Shown here one piece after another: positions 57,420-64,000 of a stretch of 64,000 nt of DNA. The notes under the pieces were generated by a model. That model made no database searches. It was not told where the DNA came from and saw nothing but the letters and a program-made list of their open reading frames with translations. Source of the DNA: Lichina pygmaea (Eukaryota > Ascomycota > Lichinomycetes > Lichinales > Lichinaceae); NCBI GenBank assembly GCA_963422465.1, contig OY730169.1, positions 2,232,001-2,296,000 on the forward strand. Direction: 5' to 3'. Within the stretch, counting starts at the first letter, position 1. Each line of letters opens with the position of its first letter. The translations under genes were made by a program, and so were the position numbers.

Positions 57420-58495
57420 TCCTCCCAGTGGATTCTGTCGACCTTCCTTTGGATCTTGTTGAGGTGATCCAAGGTTTCCTGAAGCATGTTCTCAAGTTTT
57501 TCAGCGTGTTGTCAGAGGTTGTCCTCCTCTCTGAGGAGTGCTGCCTCAGGGTGATTGTGAGGCAGTGTGCCTTGGGGAGCTCTCTGGGGCTCCTCTGTCT
57601 CCCTGCCTTTCCAGGCACTCGTGGTGTTCAACTGCTTCCCTTTGCCCTTCTTGTTCTTCTTCTTACTCCTGCAGTTCACCGCGAGGTGGCCCACTTTCTG
57701 ACAGTTGTAACACTTCCGTGTCTTCTTCTTTTGTGGTTCCATCATATTGATTTCCATGGGTACCAAGCTGTAGTTATCTTTGGCAGGTGTTGGCTTTTTC
57801 TTCACCTATAGTTTTGTCTGCTTGCCTTGCTTCTCAAGCTCTCTCTTGAACTGTCAGTCATCGATGTGAGCTGCAGTCTTGATCATTTCGTAGAGCTTGG
57901 TTGGTCAGTCTCCTTGCGTGATGTCATCCTTGACTTGTTCCTTGAGGCCTTGGTAGAATAGTGCTATTAGTGCACTGTCCCCCCACTGGGTCCTCACTGC
58001 TAGTTGTTGGAACTTCACCGCAAATTCCGATGCCAATCCAGTTTGCTGCAGTGCTTGGAGCTTTTGTTCCGCATCCCTCTCCTTGTCAAGGATCCCAAAC
58101 ATCTTTCTCATGGCTGTCTTAAAGGTTTTCAAGCTTCCCATGACCTGTCAGGTATTGTCTTCTTGCTCCTTGGGGTCTGCCTGATTGTCTAGGTAATCCC
58201 TTAAGTAGACATTGAACCAAGTGAAGACTAGTCCTTCCAGGTAGGAGACTGCAAATAGCACCTTCTCCTAGTCTGTCAGGAACTGGGCTGTGTTGAACCT
58301 ATAGTAGAGCTCCAGTTGTGAGAAGAACAACTCCAGTCCTCCCCTGGATCTATCGTACCTCTTCGGAGCACCTACCTTCAAGAGCTTCAGGGGTAGGTTA
58401 ACAATAGGTGCTGTCTGGACAGCCTGGGCCTGAGCTGCCTGAGCAGCCTGGGCTTGGGCTGCCTGAGAAGGGGTAGAGCTTTGTGGATCCACCAT
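57420..58495 (-). pseudogene. A2 gag
   Basis: Family A gag in reverse: start near 58495 (MVDPQSSTPSQ, Ala/Gln-rich lead), capsid block LELFFSQLELYYRF, knuckle CYNCQKVGHLAVNC (about 57672-57713). Sequence from 56855 to about 57.4 kb is the poorly coding link between gag and protease. Decayed. Confidence 0.85.
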
Positions 58496-58533
58496 CGTAT
58501 TGAGTCAGTGTCCTATGTGTTAGAGACTGAAAC

Positions 58534-58958
58534 TGTTAAAGACTGGGCTGGGTTCACACAGAAACTGGTACAGTCTGTTGCTTCGCAGGGTGGATTCTAG
58601 ACAGGGACTTGATAGAGAAATAGACAGATAAGTAACTCTCTCTGTACTATTGTCTCAGTACAATGTGTGTGTGTTGTGTTCAGCCTGGAGAGCTAATCCC
58701 TCTGGACCCTTTGGGGGGTCTTTATACAGATGCCCTGAGGGGGGGGGTCTCCTTGAGGGGTATCATCCTTTTGCGTGGACAAGCTTCTCGCTTAGCTTCT
58801 GCTTGTCCACCAGACAAGCTCCTCGCTTAGCTCCTGCTTGTCCACCAGACAAGCTCCTCGCTTAGCTCCTGCTTGTCCACCGGATCAGTCGGATGTTGTT
58901 CTGTATGACTAACACTCCTCCCTCGCTTACCTGGGCTGTTCCAGCCTAGGCCTTAACA
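58534..58958 (-). repeat. A2 5' LTR (425 bp, right)
   Basis: Family A LTR with three hairpin units; exactly one unit (35 bp) longer than its partner. Confidence 0.93.
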
Positions 58959-58963
58959 CTTTG

Positions 58964-60460
58964 ATGAACTGGTGGTAGAAGTTTGCAAAAACAATAAAGC
59001 TCTGCACTTCCTTGAGACTGGCAGGAGGATTCCACTCCTTGATGGCATCAGTCTTGGCTGGGTCCATGCTCACAGATCTGGGTCAGCCATCTTCAGTGGC
59101 AGACTGAATGATGAGGCCAAGGTACTTGACTTGATGCACTTCAAAGTCACACTTGGAGATGTCAACTTGCAGGCTTGCATCTTGTAGTCGACTGAGAACA
59201 AGCTTGACATGCTTCTGGTGTTTCTTGAGTGTCTGACTGTAGACAAGGATGTCATCCACATAGGCAGTGCCAAAGACATCAAGGATGTCAGGTCCCAAAA
59301 CATCATTGATGTAGTTCTGGAACATGCTTGGAGTATTGGCAAGACCAAAGAGCATGACAAGGTATTTGTAGAGGTCTGAGTGTGTGCGGAACACAGTCTT
59401 CTATTCTTCACCTTCCTTTATCTGGATACATTTGAAGGCACCAACAATGTCAAGCTTGGTGTACTACACAGCTTTGCAAAGCTGGTCCAATATCTCCCGG
59501 ATCAGTGGCAGGGGGTAACAGTTCTTGATGGTGATAGTGTTGAGTGCTCTGTAGTCTACACAGAAACACAATCCACCTTCTGGCTTCTTGACAAAGAGGA
59601 CTGGTGCAGCAGTAGGTGATGAAGATGCTTGAATAAAGCCCTTGTTCAGGTTCTCTGTCAGGTACTTCTTGAGAACTTCAAGTTCTTCTCTGCTCATGCT
59701 GTACAGAGGTCCAGAGGGTGCCTGGGTTCCTGGTTCCATCTTGATCTTGTGGTCAACTTCTGGGCATAGAGGAGGAAGCTTGTCAGCGTCATCCTTGCTG
59801 AAGACATCCAGGAACTTGTGGTACTGAGCAGGGAGAAGTGTGGCAGGATCCACACACTTCTTTGGCTTCAACACCTGCTCAATATCTCTCAGAGAAACAC
59901 TGAACACCTGGTGATCTGGCTTGGCAGCAAGGAGAGAAAATGCGGCAGTATTGATAGGGATTGGTGTGGCAGAAAGAGGCTTGTAATCCTGAGACTTTCC
60001 AGCAGACATCTTGGCTTCAAGATCTAAAGAGATTAGATAGCCATTGTTTGACTTGAGGTATGCAGATCAGCAGTGATCTGACTTGAACATGATTAAGGTG
60101 TTTGTCTAATCAATGTGTGGCCTATACTTCTGGAGCTATGGCATCCCCAGAATCACATCATAGTGAAGACCAGGAGACACAAAGAGAGAGACTTCTTCCT
60201 GGTGCACACTATGTGCTGTGGTCATGATTGTCTTGGCAAGATGTGTGGTTTGTGACATCTTGCCATCAAACAATCACAATGTGTGTGGGTAGGGGAGAGG
60301 TTCTTGGTGAAGAGATTATGCAAAGGAAGCACTAATGCAGCCAAATACTGAACAGCCAGAGTCAATAAAAACATTGCACTTGAATTTCCCATCTAGGATA
60401 CAAGGAAGAAACAAGTACTTACTGTCTAATTGCTGGTCTGGAGACAGATAGCCAACATGG
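58964..60460 (-). pseudogene. C2 pol, RT and protease part
   Basis: Continues C2 right of A2: RT ([36 protein letters not shown]) and protease region. Decayed. Confidence 0.85.
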
Positions 60461-60499
60461 AGATTCTTTTCATGTCCTTGAGTGTGACAATAACCAAGG

Positions 60500-60962
60500 A
60501 CTACTTGTTTTCCAACTCTGGAGTAGTCTTAACAGTGGCAGACTTGGTGGTGGTTGTGGTGGTGGTAACAACAGGTATACTTTTCACTGGACAGAAGGTT
60601 GAGACATGACCTTGGTTCCCACAGTAGAAGCAGAGACCTTTGCTTCGGCAATGTTCTCACTCTTCTGGTGTCAGCTTAGAGTGGCTGAGATCCATGGTAG
60701 GACTTGGTGGCTGTGGTGTGAAGACTGGCTTGATGAACCCTGGACACAGAACTGAAGCTCCTGACTGTGGAACTAAGGCTTGGGTGGGAGGTGCTTGATG
60801 TAGACAGTGAGAGTTGGCAGAAGTGGCACACAACTGGTTGTCCTGCAGCTGGCATTCCTCAACAAGCTTCTGATAGCTGATATCCTTGAGGTTGATGCTG
60901 ACAAGCTACTTGGCAAGCTCTTCAGAGACAGTGTATCAAAGATGGTACTTCAAGGTCTTGTT
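60500..60962 (-). pseudogene. C2 gag, C-terminal part
   Basis: Nucleocapsid side of family C gag (knuckle CFYCGNQGHVSTFC around 60595-60636). Interrupted at 60962 by element D. Decayed. Confidence 0.82.
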
Positions 60963-61564
60963 TGTTGCAGTCTGTACCATGCCATCCTAACTGAGTATAG
61001 GATTAAGGGCAAGATGCAGAAGGTGGGTTGGTTCTCGCAGGAGAGGAGTGTCAAGGAGCATGAAGGGGTTTGGTGGAATGTGGTGGTGGTGACACCTGAT
61101 CAATGGCTTTGTACAAAAGGATTATATTGAAGTAGATCTAGTTGTCTGGATCACAACATGAGTTGAAGACAATTGTTCCATAAGAGAACTATCACTGGAC
61201 TATATAGTGCTGGCCTGTCAAGACAATCAAGATTGTCTTGACAGTCTTGATGTCAAGACAGGTGAGATTGTCTTGACAGTCCCACTATGTTATGCACCCT
61301 GCATCAAGACTAGTGAGATTGTCTTGATGCTTCATGCATCCTGTGTCAAGACTGGTGAGATTGTCTTGATGCTTCATGCATCCTGCGTCAAGACTGGTGA
61401 GATTGTCTTGATACTTCATGCATACTGTGTCAAGACTCCTGTGTGTGTCTTGACAGTCACGTGACCCCTTGTTGGTTGGTCACTTGACTTCCATGGTGTC
61501 CTCTTGCCTGGCCCGCAGCCTGATTGCCTATAAATAAGTGGCTCCTATCCTATGGGTTGTAACA
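60963..61564 (-). repeat. D 3' LTR (602 bp)
   Basis: The left (R-U5 side) portion up to about 61207 matches the B LTR. From there the B array is replaced by another array and the outer edge also differs (TGTTACAACC in sense). Sense TATA CTATATAG at 61200-61207; opposed TATA CTATAAATA at 61528-61536. Confidence 0.9.
61216..61455 (-). promoter_or_regulatory. Hairpin array in D LTR
   Basis: Repeats of about 42 bp built on GTCAAGAC ... GTCTTGAC/GTCTTGATGC with CTTCATGCATCCTG spacers. The inverted arms GTCAAGAC/GTCTTGAC are 8 bp. It lies between two opposed TATA boxes, the same layout as B with unrelated sequence. Confidence 0.75.
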
Positions 61565-61608
61565 CTACCCTTCTCTCCTTCATTCATCATCCTGATGAAT
61601 TCTTGAGT

Positions 61609-61923
61609 ATGTCTGCAAAATCATGTGCCTCTGCTTACTGAAAACAACTGGCAGCCCAGATCTGTGATCATAACTTTGTGTCACTTGCTCTGTGTGACTT
61701 CTGTGTTTTGAACCACAAGCCCTGCTTCTGAATGTCTGACAACAACGATAAGTTGAAGTGCGCTGAATGCACTTGTCATGGGAAGTCCTGTGTGTCACTT
61801 TCTTGGGAGTCGCTGAACATGACCTGAGATAACCTTCGTGAGGATTTGGCTGTTGATGAGGCCAAGTGGGATGCTCTTGTTAAGCAGCTTGCCAAGCTGC
61901 AGACTTGTGTGTCCCAAAAGTGA
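61609..61923 (+). pseudogene. Antisense Zn-cluster frame of D
   Basis: Aligns end to end with the B antisense frame: LCDFCVLNHKPCF, KLKCAECTCHGKSC and SLSWESLNM keep all six cysteines at the same spacing. Overall identity to B is about 60% by eye, well below that of the adjacent integrase. Decayed. Confidence 0.65.
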
Positions 61924-61989
61924 AAGGTTCTTGAAGGTGCTGAGGGTCAAGCAAAGAAGAAGCTCCAGTGCCTTGTTGCTGAAATAGAG

Positions 61990-64000
61990 GTGGATGGTGA
62001 AGACTTGTTGGTGACAGTCATTGATGTGTCTGCGCTGCAGGCTGAGCTGTTCAGTCCTGCTTCTGCCAGAACTGCTGCAGGAGAAGCTGGCAGTTTGTGA
62101 GGTTTCTGAGTGGTTCCCAGGTATTTTCTGAGCCTGGGTAGTTTTTCCACTTGACAAGGTATTGCTGACCTTTTCTCTTCAGGATCTGTTTGACCTCAAA
62201 TTCCTGTTCTTCCTCTGGTTGGTAATGAAATGTTTCCTGCAAGAGTGTGCTCTGGTCAGCTAATTTGATCATTGAGATGTGAAAGTTTGGGTGTACCCGA
62301 GTGTCTCTCAGTAGTCACAGTCTGATGTTGACTGGTCTGGTTCTTTCTTCGACTGAAAATAGTCTGACCTTGACATAGTCCAGTTTCTTTGTTCTTGGTT
62401 TCTTGACTTTCCAATTTTTTGTGAGGAGGTAGACTTTATCCCCCTTCTTCAGCTGAGGTGCTATTTTCAATTTTTTGTCTATTTGGTGTTGCATCTTTTC
62501 TGAGGTCTCTTGAAGGTAATGCCTCATCATTGTGTGTGTTTGTCGTAGGAGCTTGTCATGTTGGAGTGCTTTCTCTGTGTTTGGTGAAGCTCTGCTTGGT
62601 ATTCTGATGTTTGTGTGTTGTCCAAAGTTGGCAAAGAATAGTGATTCCTTTGTTGAGTCTGATCTGTGCTGGTTGATTGCCAGCTGTGCCACTAGTAATA
62701 ATTGTACCTAATTGCTGTGGGTCTGGTTGATGTAATGCCGCAAATAAGTCTCCAGGACTTGGTTTGCTCACTCTGTCTGGCTGTCAGTTTGTGGGTGATA
62801 GGCTGTAGACATTTTGGGTTTTGTTCCCATGGCTGCACTGATTATCTTCCAGTAGTTGGATGTGAAGAGTTTGTCTCTGTCAGTAATGATCATGATTAGA
62901 ACTCTGTGGTCTCTGACCAATCTGTCCAGTAAGAGGTGTCCCAACTGTTCTGCTGTGTGGGTCTCCTTGAATAGTACCACTATTAGATATTTTGTGAATC
63001 TGTCCACTATCACCATAATCAAGTTGTAGGTGATTCCTGTGACTGGGTCTTTGGACTTGGGTAACTTTGTGATGAAGTCTATTGACATGTCTTCCCACAG
63101 ACCTCTCAGTATCATGTTTGGGTGTCTTTCTCTGTATGGCTTATATCTTCCATGTTTGTTTTTCTGGCATAGTAGACACTTGCTGATGTAGCTTGTGACA
63201 TGTTGTTAGAGGTTGATGACATTGTTCCCTGCCTGTTGGATAAGGTCTGTGGTTTTGGTGATTCCTGGGTGACTATGTGCTGGATTATCATGGTAGTTCC
63301 TTATTAGTTCTTCAGTGTCTTCTGCCGTGAGCTTGTTGATCTGTGGTTGAGGTACCAGGTTTCCTTGCTAGTCCTGCTGTAAGATTGTTCCTTGGTGTTC
63401 ATCATCTTCCATGTAGTTTTTTTGTTGGCTTAGTGTGTCTGCTCTCCTATTGTCTTGTCCGGGGGTGTACAAGATCTTGAACTTGTGTTGCCCTAGGAGT
63501 TCAGTCCATCTGACTTGTTGTCTGTTCAGCTTCTTGGTTATTGTGAACATTGTCAGATTCTTGTGGTCTGTGAGAATAGTGAGTTCAGAACTACTTTCTG
63601 TGTACACTCTCCAGTGTTCGAGTATGTTGACAACTGCCAGTAGCTCTTTGTTGTGGATATTATAGTTTTGTTCCACTTGTGTTATTTTTCATGAGTAGTA
63701 GGCAACTGGGTGCCACTTGCTGTCTGCCTGTTGGCATAAACATACTCCCACTGCCTGATCTGAAGTGTCTGTCTTGATTCGTGTTGGCTGGCCTGTCTTG
63801 AAGTTGAGGAGAACTGGTTCCTTGGCGCAAGCGTCCTTGAGCTGTTGGAATGCTTTTTGTTATCTCTCCATCCACTGGTACTCCACATTCTTCTTTGTGA
63901 GTTCTGTCAGTGGTGTTGCCATCTGTGAGTAGTTCTTAATGAACTGTCAGTTGAAGTTGGCAAATCCTAGAAAGACTTGTACTTCCTTGACTGATGTCAG
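61990..64000 (-). pseudogene. D pol (chromodomain, integrase, RNase H; partial)
   Basis: Chromodomain [20 protein letters not shown] (about 62117-62180), integrase (KKGDKVYLLTKNWK; DFITKLPKS; STAYHPQTDSQTE), then RNase H ([26 protein letters not shown]) to the window edge. Decayed. Confidence 0.88.

Larger units (their letters stand above)
47250..58958 (-). mobile_element. Element A2: family A chromovirus (minus), with C3 nested
   Basis: Inserted in C2 with TSD CTTTG (47245-47249, 58959-58963); C1 has the empty site. About 6.4 kb without C3. On the plus strand: 3' LTR, antisense frame, integrase, RNase H, RT, protease, C3, end of protease region, gag, 5' LTR. Broken, with many lesions (tens). 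Confidence 0.94.
43161..60962 (-). mobile_element. Element C2: family C chromovirus carrying LINE-2, A2 and D
   Basis: Reverse-oriented family C element inserted in LINE-1 ORF2 (probable TSD AGGAC 43156-43160; far end outside the window). Visible parts are 43161-44962, 46539-47244 and 58964-60962; the rest of gag and the 5' LTR lie beyond D. Heavily decayed (tens of lesions). It is the oldest of the C copies, since it hosts three later insertions. Confidence 0.9.
60963..64000 (-). mobile_element. Element D: B-related chromovirus with a different U3 (runs off window)
   Basis: Reverse-oriented element inserted in C2 gag (left TSD probably TTGTT 60958-60962). Visible: 3' LTR, antisense frame, chromodomain, integrase, RNase H and the RNase H/RT border; the rest lies past the right edge. 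Integrase and chromodomain are over 80% identical to B1 by eye, but the LTR array and the antisense frame are clearly different. Broken, with many lesions. Confidence 0.9.

Overview
The window is nuclear DNA of a filamentous fungus, most likely an ascomycete of the Pezizomycotina. The evidence is GC-rich genes with short (about 50-130 nt) GT-AG introns and CTGAC/CTAAT-type branch sites, together with the fungal cell-polarity protein Rax2 and chromodomain-bearing Ty3/Gypsy elements. It has two sharply different halves.

Housekeeping half (1 to about 14.3 kb). Four conserved genes are present. The splicing factor SF3B1 (minus, runs off the left edge) and the large subunit of U2AF (minus) lie side by side. 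The 8-oxoguanine DNA glycosylase OGG1 (plus) shares a divergent promoter region with U2AF2. The septal/polarity membrane protein RAX2 (plus) follows. All four intron-exon structures could be worked out by reading, with reading frame kept across every junction.

Transposon half (about 14.4-64 kb). I find no host gene here. It is a nest of transposable elements that can be unpacked by target-site duplications (TSDs). A plus-strand Tad-like LINE (LINE-1) is split by three LTR insertions: A1 (14950-27766, TSD TCTAG, itself containing B1), B2 (28986-40680, TSD TAACA, itself containing C1) and C2 (from 43161 to beyond the window). C2 is in turn hit by a 5'-truncated LINE-2, by A2 (47250-58958, containing C3) and by D (from 60963). 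All LTR elements are Ty3/Gypsy chromoviruses in four families: A, B, D (related to B) and a compact family C. All are decayed fossils, with differences between copies dominated by C/T and G/A transitions.

The most interesting signal is a module shared by families A, B and D and absent from C. On the strand opposite gag-pol, between integrase and the 3' LTR, each carries a small frame with a six-cysteine pattern like the fungal Zn(II)2Cys6 DNA-binding domain. The same families carry, in the LTR upstream of the TATA box, tandem arrays of a short hairpin-forming unit (different sequence in each family). In B and D the LTR edge also has a TATA box pointing towards the antisense frame. In D the array and the antisense frame have diverged from B much more than the neighbouring integrase. 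This suggests a self-encoded regulator and its cognate LTR sites evolving as one block.
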